64,000 nt of DNA from Golubevia sp. BC0850 (GCA_012976225.1 JAAVVG010000006.1:558001-622000); one strand, 5' to 3'; counted from the stretch's first letter, positions 1 to 11,702 are shown. Notes: a model not told the origin generated them from the letters alone. Made by a program: numbers and translations.

Positions 1-2767
1 TGTCGGGAGAACCACCATCACTATCGCTCACAGGCTCTCTACTATCAAGAAGGCTGACAACATCATCGTCATGGGAAAAGGTCGTATTCTCGAACAAGGG
101 ACTCACGACGAGCTGCTCAGCAATCTAAACGGACCTTACTCTTCACTCGTCAACGCTCAAAAGATCAGAGCTAACGCAGGCACTGAGCAGAACATCTACG
201 AACACGATGATGAAGTCGAAGCTGAGAAAGCTCAGGTTCAAAAGGAGTTGGAGCAGGAGGCGGCTCAAATGCCTGAACTTGGAGCTAAGCTCTCTAGGTC
301 TAAGAGCATCACCAGTGTTATCATGGCTCAGAGGGCTGAGAAGAAAGAAGGAAAGGAGAAGATGCACGGCACTCTCTACCTCCTTCGTCGTTTGGCTTTG
401 ATTAACAAGGAATACATTGTGAGTTTGACGCTGGGCGAAAGTGCTTCTTCAAAGAGACGCTTGAAGCTCACTTTGCTTTTTATCCTTGTTGTTTTCTACA
501 GTGGACTCTCTACGTTCCTGGATTCATCGCCTCTGTCTGTGCTGGAGGTTAGTATCCCCTCAACTTCGTCGGTTTCGTCGAGTTCTCGAGCTTCCGCTGA
601 CATCGCGTCTTTCTCTTATCTCCCCCATAGCTGTCTACCCTGCTTTCAGTATCTTATTCGGTCGCTCTCTTCAGAACTTCTCTCTTTGTGCCGCCACTGG
701 TTCAGACGACCAGACCATCCCCTGCCCCGAGCCTTTCCGTTCGGTGATGAGACACGATGCCAACCTCAACGCCCTCTACTTCTTCATTATCTCTCTGATC
801 GCCACTGTGGCAGTCTGCATTCAAACTCATAACTTGATGTTGGCTAGCGCTATCTTGATGGAGAGGCTCAGAAGGCTGTTGCTCAAAGCGTACCTTAGAG
901 CTGACGTCGCTTTCCACGACGAGGACAATCACAGTAGTGGTGCTCTGACAGCTTCCATCGCTGACAGTGCCCAAAAGGTCAATGGTCTGGTCGGAATCAC
1001 TCTCGGAACGATTCTTCAAAGTATCTCTACTCTAGTCGTCGGGTTCGTCATCGCCTTGGCTTATGGATGGAAGCTAGTGAGTATTCGAACTCCCTGCTTC
1101 GCTCTTTCCTGCGTCTACTGACCTTTTTCCGTCTTCGTTGCCCCGAATTCTTCCCAGGCTCTTGTCGTTATTGCCTGTTCACCACTGACCCTCTCTGCCG
1201 GGTTCGTTCGTCTGAAATTGGTGGTTCTCAAGGACGTCAAGATCAAGAAGGCTCACGAACAATCCGCTCAGAAAGCTTGCGAAGCTGCTGCTGCCATCAG
1301 AACTGTAGCCTCTTTGACTAGAGAAGAAGATTGCATGAAGACCTATCGCGAGGCTCTTAGAGCTCCAGCCAAGGTCACTCACGACGCTGCCATCTACTCG
1401 AACATCCTCTACGCCCTCTCTCAATCCTTCGCCTTCTGGGTCATCGCTCTTGGTTTCTGGTATGGTTCTCGTCTTCTTATCAATGGAGAGCTCAACTCAG
1501 CTCACTTCTTCACTGTCTTGACCGCTGTCGTTTTCGGTTCTATCCAAGGTGAGTCTGGAGATCTTTCCGCCGCTCACCCTGCATTTGCTAAGACTTTCTC
1601 CTTTTCTCCTCAGCTGGGAACGTCTTCTCTTTTGCTCCTGATATCTCCAACGCTGCCACTGCCGCCAATGACAGTATCAAGGTCTTGGACTCTAGACCTG
1701 AGATCGATTCGGAGAGTCAGGAAGGTTTGGTCTTGGACGACTGTCAAGGACACATCAAGTTCGAGGGAGTCCATTTCAGATATCCTACTCGTCCTTCTGT
1801 TCGAGTCTTGAGAGGTCTTACGAGTGAGTACCATTGACCGTCTTCGCGAAGTTCGTCTCGGTCGTCGACTAACCGTTCTTCCTCTTCTCGATCTCTCTCC
1901 TTTCACCCTCCCAAATTATAGTGGACATCAAGCCAGGAACTTATACAGGTTTCGTTGGCCAGTCTGGAAGTGGGAAGTCAACCACCATTCAGTTGCTTCA
2001 AAGGTTCTACGATCCTGCAGTGGGACAAGTCACGATCGACGGCCACAACATCCAGGATCTCAACCTCGCTTCGATGCGTAGGCACATCGCTCTGGTCTCT
2101 CAAGAGCCTTCTCTCTACGATGGAACTATCGCATTCAACTTGAGACTTGGAGCTTTCGAAGACGCAGACAAGGTGACAGACGAGATGATGAGGAAGGCTG
2201 CTGCCGACGCCAACATCCTAAACTTCATCGAGTCTCTTCCAAACGGTTTCGAAACCGAGGTCGGTGGAAGAGGAACTCAGCTGAGTGGAGGTCAGAAACA
2301 ACGTATCGCTATCGCTCGTGCGATCATCAGAAACCCCAAGATCCTGCTGCTCGACGAGGCAACCAGTGCTCTCGATTCCGAATCCGAACGAGTGGTGCAG
2401 GATGCTTTGGATACTGCCGCAAAAGGTGAGTGGAAGATAAAGAATATAAGGTTTCATGAGCCTTGGCTGACTTTCCTTCCTCTTTCTCGATCTTTTCGCA
2501 GGACGTACTACGATCGCGATCGCTCACAGATTAAGTTCCATCTCCAAAGCTGACAGAATCTTCGTCCTCAAAGATGGTATAATTGCCGAGCATGGAACGC
2601 ATACATCGCTGTTGCAGCTTCAAGGTCTGTATGCTGAGCTGGTTCAACTTCAAGAGCTTCAAAGTGAGTCAAGCCGTGGAGAAGGCAGAGGTCCCCGTCT
2701 GTCTTCTGCTCTACTTTCCTCACCATTTCTTTTCCCTCCTTTCTTTCTCGTTCAAACAGGAGATTAA
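1..2767 (+). CDS. MDR-type ABC transporter (P-glycoprotein-like), 5' end outside window
   Basis: This is the 3' part of a full-size ABCB exporter that pumps hydrophobic compounds or peptides across a membrane using ATP. Exons read as <2-418, 502-547, 631-1076, 1158-1548, 1614-1823, 1922-2425, 2502-2663 and 2760-2767. The window opens inside the first nucleotide-binding domain ([15 protein letters not shown]). A charged linker and the second membrane domain follow, then a complete second NBD with Walker [10 protein letters not shown], signature LSGGQKQR and Walker [11 protein letters not shown]. The last exon is only 8 nt (Arg-Asp-stop). Its 96-bp intron is a multiple of three and open in frame, so retention would reach the same stop. 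The family also contains pheromone exporters (Ste6). I cannot separate a drug pump from a Ste6-type exporter here. Confidence 0.93.
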
Positions 2768-3162
2768 ACTCTCCATCTTTCCGTTCCCGTCATTATCACT
2801 GCTTGGTTTTCTGTACATGAGACTCTACTTAGTCATTTTGCTTCTCTTTTCAATCGCTCTGGATATTCCCCTTTATTCCCTGTCTCCGTTTCGCTCTGTT
2901 TTCCCGGCTACCTGTAGGATCAATGTCTGCGCTCTTTTTTTTGCCATCTTTGTCGGCTGGACTGAAGAATGAGAGCTTTCTGAGGAGGTGAGCTGCAAGA
3001 CTTCTACGGCCTTCTGTCAATTCATGAAAACACCCATTTATTAAGCGGCCGGAAAGGGAACATAGTAAAATTTGGTCTACCAATATAGAAGAGGATTGCT
3101 TCACAATACAGAGATCAAGCAACGTTTCGAGTCTGACCAGCAGACTCTAACCTCGACTACTT
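2768..3162. other. Convergent intergenic spacer
   Basis: This lies between the 3' ends of the ABC transporter and the lipase. It is pyrimidine-rich at its left side. No supported gene or RNA was seen. Confidence 0.5.
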
Positions 3163-4974
3163 CTAAGCAACACAGTTCATGGTACCTAGCATGGTGACTC
3201 CAAAGTAGTTTCTGGAAAGAGAAGGAGAGGAGAAGTCGAGTTTGAGTAAGCTCACGGACAGGGTTTCCATCGTCGCCACCTCTGCCTCGCCTGTAGTTGT
3301 AATCACACAATCCACTAAGGATCTTGAGATTCTTAATCAGATACGAATACATTTTTTATTTTTTCTCTTTCGATGCTCACCCGAGATGATCTGTGGGTGC
3401 GATATCTTGTTGTTTGACAGAATCGCTACAGTTCTCGTTCTCGAGACCAGGACAGACGACTGCTGAGCTTGGATCGTTGGCCTTCTTCTGCCATATCTGC
3501 ATCGGAAAGAAGGGAATAAGGTTAACGAGAAGTATTGAAGAAGGTCAAGATGTACCTGAGGCTCACTTGCTCTCCTGGAGCCCAAAAGCCGGCATAGCCG
3601 ACGCTCGAGTTAGCAGCTCTCTCAGGTAAGTGAGGGATGATGTCGTTCCCATTTACTATTAATTGTAGTGAGTCCCGTGGCACGCTGTCATTGAGATGTG
3701 AAGGAGAATGGAAGAAGTTGCGAGTGAGATCGCCCGGTTCTCTGAATAGTTTCTGTGCATAAACAACTGACCTTTGAGCCCAGTTCAAGTTACCCTATAG
3801 ATCAGAAAGAGCCGTGAAATTTAGATCAGTGTTAGTAGATAAGAAAGTAGCAGCTTGTAAACCTCTCTTTCAGATGACTTACTGTTCTGGGCGCTCCGAA
3901 CACGATGGCGTCTACTTCAGTCGTTTCAGGCAAATGACACTTGAGATAAACTAAGTCAAACACGCTTACCGCACCACCCAAGGAGTGGCCAGTGATTAGA
4001 ACGCTAGCTGTCGGATTACGGTCGAGAAGAAGTTGCACTGCAAGAAGTGTGAGGCAAAGTGTGAGGGATTGGTAAAAGAGATGAGCGGCGAAGCGAAGGC
4101 GTTCAACAGTCGATACCGTTAGCTCACCAATGCTGGAGATTCCCTCGATTGTCATGTCAAACAGTCTCTGGTATCCGGTGTGAACCAGCGATAAAGGATC
4201 AAGCCTGCATTCTTTGATACGCTTCTCCGGAAACGAAGGCTTGATGTCAACGTTGGCTGAGGGAAGAAGGAGGGGAAGAGGATCGATTCGTAGACCATGA
4301 GAGGCATTGTAACCAAAGGAATGAGAAAGAGGGCTGAGCGATCATACAGCATCGGCCTCTTCTGCTGTTCATCTACTGACCATATACGGCTTGAATTTTG
4401 GTGATGTCGGTCCTGCAGTAGGAGAAAGCGACGGGTAGAAGGGTGAGGAGGGATGAGATCAAGCTGTGTTGACGAGTCGACACAGAGAGTCTCCACAGTG
4501 TCGTTATCTCTACTCCAGGAGAAGCTTTAATCTCTTTGTTCTAGATTTCCTTCGATCTAACCCACCCTTGATGAGCAACCACTATCTTGTCCTGCTCTGG
4601 GTGGTATGCCACAAAAGCGTACGGAGCGGAGTCCCCTGAATTATCAAACCAAGAAAGACTGAGTCAGTCCAGACCCGAATTCCACTGACATCCATGACAG
4701 CTTGACAGTGAAGACTCAGCCACTTCTTTCAATGCTTACCGCCATCTCCAAAAGCTCCATAAACTGTCGCTCCGTTAATTTGGTCCCCGAAGGTATGATT
4801 GCAGTAGACGGCATTGCTCCATATGGCAGCATCCGAATACTTTGAAGTATCTCCTGTAAGTGGAGTCGGCGCCTCTGTTGATTGTCTAGGAACAACATGC
4901 TGTGGGGCAGCATTGACGAAATGGAGAAGTGGAAGAAGAAGAGAAAGTCCTACGACTGATTTGAAGGACATCAT
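3163..4974 (-). CDS. Secreted class-3 (fungal) triacylglycerol lipase
   Basis: The product is a predicted secreted alpha/beta-hydrolase that cleaves acylglycerols. Eight exons on the minus strand (4740-4974, 4566-4635, 4381-4412, 4128-4256, 3883-4037, 3567-3794, 3381-3496, 3163-3211) sum to 337 aa. The first about 23 residues form a signal peptide (hydrophobic LSLLLPLLHFVNA) followed by a PRQ pro-region. The nucleophile elbow GHSLGG lies near residue 175. The acid Asp is in GNDIIPHLP and the catalytic His is in the C-terminal DHLGNYFG. The upstream oxyanion-region motif HQGT is rebuilt only by splicing. The upstream ATG was rejected because the signal peptide starts at 4974. The start of intron 3212-3380 (169 bp) and its length are the least certain junction. 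Confidence 0.9.
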
Positions 4975-5130
4975 GATTGTTGATTGAAGTTTGAAGTCAA
5001 AAGAATGTGAATAATTACGGAGAGAATCGATCTCTGATAGAAAAAGAATAGGTTTCCGGAACCTTGAAAGAAGAACTGAAAAAGACTGAAAAAAGGGAGA
5101 CCGCATGGAATAAAAGTCCTCCTCCCCTGC

Positions 5131-5140
5131 CTTTTATAGG
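5131..5140 (-). promoter_or_regulatory. TATA-like box of the lipase gene
   Basis: The minus strand reads CCTATAAAAG about 160 bp upstream of the lipase ATG, a good match to a TATA box. The assignment is by position only. Confidence 0.45.
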
Positions 5141-5172
5141 TTTCAAGAAAGGAGCTTCTTGACTGAGTTGAT

Positions 5173-6339
5173 TATTCATATTCAAAGACATCTTCTCGTT
5201 CTTGAACCTCTGACGAGAGAAATGGAATGGCCTCGAATTCCGACCCATACCTCAAAGAGTTCGCAGACCCATCTGTTACTCTATTTCGGTGCCTTTGAAC
5301 ATGCCAGCTGTGCCGACTGCTGGGAGGAGACTGCGAGACTGGAGATATGTACAATCAGTCAATCATTTCCTATTGTATACTTTGAAATATGGCTGGATTT
5401 TGTCGATGCGGTGATTAAGTGAAGAGAATTTGGAGAAGTTCTTATCTCTTGAGAAATCCACAGCCCAGGAGGTGACCTCTAAGCACATAGGCGAGTCGGA
5501 GAGTCAACTTAGTGCTGAAATGAGAAGTTGAGGGTAGTAGGTCGGAAGAGAAATAAAGGCGAAATCAAGAGCGAGAGAAGGAAGGAAAATGGGAGAAAGT
5601 CGAATCTTTGCGCCTTCCCTTTTCCCATCTCCTTGGACTTTGATCTTCAGAAGGAACCAACAAAGAATCTTTGCGAGTGAAAGGAGCATATGTACCGAAA
5701 ATAATGTCAATTAAGTTCGATCTTTCGACAAACCTCGGGTAATCAAGAGTTCATACCTCGAATCAATCTGATCTGGCGTTTGTCCACTGAAGGTTTTCGG
5801 CACGGTTCCACTCCATCTCTCACTAGCATCCTCACAGTATTTCTGTCCTAGTGTTTGTAGTGGCCAGTATTTCGCCTGTAGTGGAATGTAGAAAATTGCC
5901 ATGTTGTGTTTGGGAAGCAGCGGGGTGGATCTTTTAAGTACTGGGCTCGCCCTTGAGGCCTTGACGACGTGATTGGCGAGTCACACCCGTCTTCAAGAAC
6001 GCAACCAGCTTAGACGAACAAGCATTTTAAGAATTTTATGGGAACAGCTCCAGCTCCCTCAGGTCAAGTTTGCATCTCTACTTCACTACTTTGAGATTGG
6101 ACAATTGCTGATGGGAAGTCTTTCCACAATGTGAGGTGATCTCTCTTATAATACGTCAAATCCCTCTTTGAGGTCAGGTTAAGCCAGCAAGACTTGGATC
6201 TGCCTTTAAAAAGCGAAGGAACAGACATCTGTCTCTAGTTCTCCCCAAAGAAATCCCCTTGGAATGACTGGATCTACCGCAAATTAGGTGAGCTTCCCAT
6301 CCATGTCCGCCCTTTGGGTGTTACGTTTTCACGTTTCCT
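5173..6339. other. Spacer upstream of the lipase and acetyltransferase-like genes
   Basis: Apart from the weak ORF at 5711-5902 nothing convincing is coded here. A short open stretch ending just before a GTGAGC donor near 6288 may be a remnant first exon of the acetyltransferase-like gene, but its frame does not join the next exon. Confidence 0.35.
5711..5902 (-). CDS. Unrecognised small ORF, possibly the first exon of a gene
   Basis: An ATG at 5902 opens a 63-codon minus-strand frame beginning MAIFYIPLQAKYWPLQ. A GTATGA sequence near 5750 could be a donor site, so this may be a first exon. The downstream region to about 5170 has several AG acceptors but no frame I can recognise. There is no signal peptide or known motif. 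It could be a random ORF. Confidence 0.18.
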   Translation of the reverse strand: MAIFYIPLQAKYWPLQTLGQKYCEDASERWSGTVPKTFSGQTPDQIDSRYELLITRGLSKDRT

Positions 6340-7866
6340 AGATATCCTTATCCTATTGCTTCCAACTCTCGATCTGATTCCTTCAAAGATCTACTAGAAA
6401 GGTATTGGGTCGCTGCTGAGAATTTGGGGTTCTTGTCAATCATCAATCTTATCGGTTCGATCTCCAGAGTCTCGGAATCAGCTCAAACCATAGAGGATTA
6501 AGCGGAAGAAATCCGAAGGATGCTAACCGAGAGAATAGAGAGTATTTTAATTGATGCACCCCTGCTGGCCTCAAAGGTCGTCGACACCAAGTCTCGAGAG
6601 CCGAAGTGGTGCAAGTCCACTGCCATCACGACAGAAGAGATACTGAAAGTAACCCAAATGGAGAGTGAGATAGGATTAGAAGGATTATTAGAACATCAAC
6701 GGGAGACAGGGATGTCAATTTTAAGCATTTCTAAAAGCCCACTGTTCCGAGTTTTCCTCTACCAAACCGACAATCGACTGCTCGTCGGTCCATCTATCCA
6801 TCACTGTCTGCCCGATGGGAAAGGAGCTTCAGATCTCTTCGAATTTCTTTTATCAAGTAACCAAGATTTCAAATCGAAGTTACCTTCACTTTCAGGGTTT
6901 AAAAGGTTTCCAGAAGCTACCGATGTTTACTTCGATTTGAGACCAAGCTGGAAAGTCCTAACTCTGGTGATTTACAAAGCTCTACTTGTACCAATTTTAC
7001 CTAAGTTCTTGAAGTCTAAACTCGAGGATAAGCCTTTCTGGCCTTTCGAGGCCTGAAAGACTCCCGCTTTCTGCAAACCAAAGCTAATTCTACTTCAATT
7101 CACCGAGACGAGATTTCTTCAAGATCTAAAAGGAGTTAGTCAAAAGATGGGAGTCAAAACCATTCATCCAGTCATCCATGCTGCAATTCTAGCTGCTCTA
7201 AGTGCTTCGGTGATGAATAGAGAAGAGCGTATCGGAGATGAAACTTGTTGTCAATTTATCCCAATCAAAAGTGACACCCCTATTAATCTTAGAACTTCAG
7301 GAAATGGTTTGATATTCGGAAATTTCGTTTCAAACCTCATTTGGATGAAGATACAAGAACATACTAGATTCTGGCAAGCAGCAAAAGATTATGATCAACA
7401 ACTGAATTCAAAAGAGGGTAGAGCCATCGCCAAGAGCGTAGTAGGGATGTTGGCTTACATTCCAGATCAGGAGAAGGTCGAATCGGAGAAGACTGATAAA
7501 GAATCTACTCAATGGGAAAGTTTCTTTTGGAGGGAAAGTCTAAAGAAACCTATGCCGTTCGGTGGTAGCTTTTCTGTTTCTAATTTAGGGGCTCTCAATC
7601 CAAGTAGTAGCATTGGAGGTACAAATCTTCGTTTGGATCAAGTGGCGTTCTGTCAATCTCCTTCGCCATTTAGCGATGCTCACTTTTTTGATGTTTGCGG
7701 ATTTAGGCAGGAAGATGGAGTTGGAGGTGGGCTTTCAATCTCGGTGGGCTGGAGAGACGGAGCGTTGGAGAATTCTCAGGTCGAAGAGATTGCTAGAAGA
7801 GTAGAATCAACTTTGCAGAAAGTTTCGAGAGGAGAAGTAAGAGAGTTGATGATTTTCAAGACCTGA
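6340..7866 (+). pseudogene. Alcohol acetyltransferase-like (HXXXD acyltransferase) gene interrupted by two in-frame stops
   Basis: One frame from about 6340 to the TGA at 7866 reads like an AATase/condensation-fold acyltransferase, which transfers acyl groups from CoA to alcohols or amines. The start shows LERYWVAAENLGF, typical of the N-terminal helix. The catalytic HXXXD motif appears as HHCLPDG, and the C-terminal half holds FGGSFSVSNLGAL. The frame is broken by TAA at 6499-6501 and TGA at 7054-7056. Sequence on both sides of each stop remains family-like and in the same frame, and I see no GT-AG intron that removes either. The 5' exon cannot be joined in frame. A recent pseudogene is the simplest reading. 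Assembly error or stop readthrough would be alternatives. Confidence 0.7.
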
Positions 7867-8132
7867 TGTAGTGGCTGTATAGATTGTGTAATAGATTGTG
7901 TAGCTCGGTGATTATTTTTGACTGTAACTTAGTTCTTGAGTTTATCCGTCCCTGATCGAGACGTAAGCCACATTATCGAGAAAGGTCGGAGTAGATTTGA
8001 ATCGGGAACTCAAACAATCTTCAAAGGACTAAAAATGAGCTCTCCAATTAGAAAAGCAGGTGTGTCAACTACAGAACATTGATTTGGTCGAGGAAATTGA
8101 AGACCTTCTACAAAAGATCGAAGTCGTTCGCT

Positions 8133-8652
8133 CTAAGCAGGTCTCTCGAAAGAATGTGCCTCTTTGAAGTCCTCAGAGCGTTGTTGAAGAGCCTCCTTCT
8201 TGGGGTAGTAGTCGTAATAGTTCAATCCAGGGTATTTTTTCTCCCAAGAAGCTTTAGCAGCTACATCAGCCAACTTGTTGACAAGACGCTTCTCCATGTC
8301 TGTAGCGTTGAACTCTCTGCTGTCAATAGCCTGAAGACGGTAGAAAAACAGAGAGGCCAGAAGATTATTCAACCAACGATGAGTTAAAGGTCACGACGTC
8401 GACTTGAGACGGTATTGTACTTACTGAACCATCGGTAAGACCGATCATGAATGCTGGATTCGATCTCTTGTCGACAGCAGACTCTTGGACCTGCGGAAAG
8501 GTAAGAATGGTGGTGAAGATTTTCTCAGTGAGAACACTCGCTCATACAGAATGAAGAACTTTGATCTTCTTAACTCACCTTGGTCGGAGCGCAGGAATTA
8601 GGGTTGAAGCGAAAGCAAGAGAGAGGGCGATCCCAGAAAGTTGAATTTGCAT
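8133..8652 (-). CDS. Small secreted protein, unknown function
   Basis: Three minus-strand pieces are supported: a signal-peptide exon starting at ATG 8652 (MQIQLSGIALSLAFASTLIP), a 66-nt exon at 8425-8490, and a terminal exon at 8133-8330. The mature part is rich in Lys, Glu and Tyr and contains two KR dibasic sites (VDKRSN, MEKRLV) that could be Kex2 cleavage points. A Tyr cluster (LNYYDYYPKK) lies near the end. Exons 2 and 3 join cleanly in phase 0. Exon 1 ends at its only GT donor with two bases over, so the first junction does not close in frame with canonical sites. Either the signal exon is different from my choice or the gene carries a one-base shift. I do not recognise the family. Confidence 0.5.
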
Positions 8653-9491
8653 TTTCCAGGCAGTTCAAAAGAAGAAAGGAAGAGAAGAGAATAGAGAGAT
8701 TGAGAAGAGCGAAGAAGTAAGAAACGAAGTAGCCAGGTACATTTGAAGTTGAAGTTGAATTGAAGGGGTGAAGTTGCCTCGAGGGGAAGACGAAAGTGGA
8801 ATCTGCAGCTCCCTCTTACATGTACACTTTCAAGCGATTGAAGACTCGAAAAATTAAAGGCCTTATCGCCTTATCTACTCCTGTGGATTTGTCAAATCGA
8901 ACTTGAGGCTCGGAGATCGCCTTTCCTCCACGCCTCTTTCAGCGCAAGTTCTTCAATTCTGTAAGGGAAAAGAAGACCATTCCCCGACATCTGAGTAACA
9001 TCAGAACATGCTCAGCTAATTTCCTTGTTCCATGGCGAGCAAACCATGGAAGAGAAGAGAAGGTTGAAACACAGAGAGACAGAGAGAGATCAACAGAACA
9101 CAAGCAAAAATCTGCGAAAGTAAAGGAAGTCTCAAAGAGAGAGACTTGTTGCAGAAGTAGCCAAAGGTTGATTCTGCTTGGTGGCAAAAAGTAGCGGGAC
9201 AAGTTCACAACTTCGCAATTCCGACCGACTATCCTTGTGGAGGAGAAATGGAAAGGACAAAATCGTCTCGGAAAGAACTGTTTCGAACTTCCGTCAAGTG
9301 AATTAGAGTTTTCTTCAGTGTTTGATTTCCTGTGCGAACTAAAAGCAGGACAAAGCCACACGCGCTAGTGCAAGGAGTTCCATGATGTGGAAAAGGTATA
9401 AGAAGAGCTTCGAGATTTGAACTCTTCAATCTCCAACAATTCTTCTCTTTTTACTTCTCTTTTTCCTTCCAATCACTCAAACTTTCAAAGA
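8653..9491. other. Divergent spacer between two secreted-protein genes
   Basis: Low-complexity purine runs (GA-rich around 9055-9090) and short frames on both strands are present. No gene is supported other than the TATA-like site at 9397. Confidence 0.4.
9397..9405 (+). promoter_or_regulatory. TATA-like box
   Basis: TATAAGAAG lies 95 bp upstream of the ATG at 9492, in the spacing usual for a fungal TATA element. Confidence 0.4.
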
Positions 9492-10245
9492 ATGCAATCA
9501 TTCAGCTCTCTTCTCTCAACCATCTACTTGACCCTACTAGTCTCTTCAGTCTCAAGTAGTCCTGTCAAAAGAGCTGACGACGTTGTCTGTGAAGACCTTG
9601 GAACTGCTTTCTTAACCCTGCAGACCAAGCTCAGCAGTCATGGTGCAGGTTCTGACAATCCCTATTTCCCTGTCGGACTTTCAACCCCTGACAAAACTGG
9701 AGCCACCAGCAAATTCCTGACTACCAAACGTTCGGACGGTAAATCTTTAGACGCAAACTTCTCCTTCTACTCCTGCGATTCAAAATACATGAATTACCAG
9801 ACCCAAACAGTTGGACCAGGAGAGTTTGACCATCCCAGTGTCACGAGTAACCTAGAGGTTTCCAAAATTGAAGGGGTGGCGTTCTTTGGCAAAACTAACT
9901 TTTCTCCTCCTTTTCTTTTACTCACCAGTGACCTACGGTCATATCACACCAGTCGTTAAAGGTGGTAACCCAAAGCACTGTCTCACTTGGGGAACCAATC
10001 GTGATGATCCAACTTTGATTTCAGACGACATTTGTTCGTTCTAAGACGATGAATCTCAATCTGCCAACTTCTTCTCTACCGTCACCTATTCCGACGACGC
10101 TGTGGTGTTTATGGGTGGCCCCAATGGAACTTCATTCGATTATTACATCACTATGAGTGAAGACGGAGCTGTTCATCTAAACCCAGGAACTGCTTCTGAA
10201 GGAACTACCGTATACTACCTCGGAAACCCTCCATTCACCGATTAA
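9492..10245 (+). pseudogene. Secreted protein gene with an in-frame stop
   Basis: The ATG at 9492 begins a clear signal peptide (LLSTIYLTLLVSSVSSS) followed by VKRADD, a likely Kex2 site. One intron (9847-9928, with an ACTAAC branch-like sequence) joins 9492-9846 to 9929-10245. The frame meets TAA at 10042-10044 after DDICSF. The following 67 codons (DDESQSANFFSTVTYSDDA onward) stay open and look like the same domain, ending at TAA 10243-10245. The pattern of YGHITP, CLTW, a Cys, then DDESQ..F resembles beta-trefoil-like secreted proteins of basidiomycetes, but this is a weak resemblance. It may be a truncated functional protein of about 156 aa or a young pseudogene. Confidence 0.6.
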
Positions 10246-10572
10246 ACTTTTTGATGTAGATTCTTACTCTTTTTTCTCAGCTTCTCGAGACTTTTTCACT
10301 CGTACTCATCCAAGGACAATCATTCTCCCAAACCAAACCACTATTCACTGTATTGTAGTTCACACGTGCCTTTGTTCCATTTTTTTTGTTCATTCATTGC
10401 TTTATCCTCTCTTGACAATCAATTCCTGTGACCGATCCCTCTGATCCAAACTTCGAGATCCAAACTTCGACCTTAGTCGCAGACTCGTTAAAAGCGACAA
10501 TGCCCTGACCGCTTAAAAAACAAAGGATCTATTGCGATCTGTTACCATCTTTCTATCTTACAACCCCACTTT
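10246..10572. other. Convergent spacer
   Basis: AT-rich and T-rich sequence lies between the secreted-protein gene and MOG1. A short direct repeat (ATCCAAACTTCGA twice near 10444-10470) is the only structure seen. Confidence 0.4.
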
Positions 10573-11627
10573 CTAATTAGCAAACAACCCCCAATCTTTA
10601 ATCTCCAAACTCTCACAAGCTTTCTCAAACATCTCTCTAGCTTCACTTTCATTTTCACTTTGATTTGAAATCTCCTTTACAGTCCCCTCCCTGTTCTCTT
10701 CGTCCTCCTTTGGAGGTTCCACAACCCTCAAAGGTTCATTAACGCTCAGAACTAAATCCACATTCTTAGTAGGAGACAACCTCCACAAAGCCAACCAAAT
10801 CCTAACTTTGTCCAATCCACCCCCTCGATCTTCTTTTCTTCCAAATTTGGAAATCTCTTGGATTCCGTAACATAGGATCGGAGAAGGGGTTATAGAAGTT
10901 GAGGTTGATGTTGAGAGAGTATAGATTTTGGAGATGTTGGAAGTTGTGGCGTTGTTGTCGTTAGCTAGAGAGGCGAAGTGGAATCTGGGAGGGGGTTGGA
11001 GGGAGAAGAGGTGAGAGACTGAAGATAATGAAAGCTTGATGAGAGATTCTAAGGCATCGGGGTGACCAGGCTCCCTGACACCACAGATCTCGAAAATTGA
11101 GATTGCAAGAAGAAATACTACCTGCTGGGAGAACTCTTGAGAGGATGACTACAAGAACCTTGTCTCGAATTGAGCTTTTCTTCCCTGTCTCTGTCTGTCA
11201 CGATCCTTGCTCTCATTCTCATTTTCATTCTCATTCTCCTGAAGCCTCCACTCACTTGATAGCTTCCTCCAAGATCCTGTCAGCCCCATTCTCAGAGACG
11301 CATTCCAGAACTTCCAAGATTGCAGTGATGTCTGAATCTGGGGATAGCAAGACTTCCTGTGTGTCTGGCACCTGCCTTAGATCGCTGATGACATTGAAGA
11401 TCAAAAGAAAAAGTAATTGATGAGTATTGAAAACCGAAGAAAGGGCTAGGAGCGGTTTGCTCACCTACTTGGACATTGAAGAGAAATGAGTCTAATTTTC
11501 CTTGAAATGGAGCTGGGAGGAGTGAAAGGTTGAAAATTGCTCACCTTGCGTCTAGCATGTTAGAAGGAAAGACTGATTGAATTGCACCACCAAAAAGGTT
11601 TCGATTGGAAGAAGTTGAAGAAGTCAT
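10573..11627 (-). CDS. MOG1: Ran-binding nuclear import factor Mog1
   Basis: Mog1 binds the GTPase Ran/Gsp1 and promotes nucleotide release in nuclear protein import. Exons 11545-11627, 11256-11384 and 10573-11074 give 237 aa, close to the family size. The N-terminus shows LFGGAIQSVFP, and the hallmark LRQVPDTQEV follows directly after the first splice (DASDLRQVP). The middle part has FHFASLANDNNA, equivalent to the FHFxDLAxxN motif of the family. The C-terminal strand is VRIWLALWRL followed by VDLVLSVNEPL. A Ser/Thr-rich stretch near residue 120 and an acidic Glu-rich segment near residue 195 are loop extensions. It shares a 75-bp divergent promoter with UPF3. Confidence 0.9.
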
Positions 11628-11702
11628 GTGGAATGTTGTTGCAGTTGGGAAGAGAACAGAAGAAAGAAGCCTTCTCCTTCCCTCAGCCTCAACCACCCAA
11701 AG

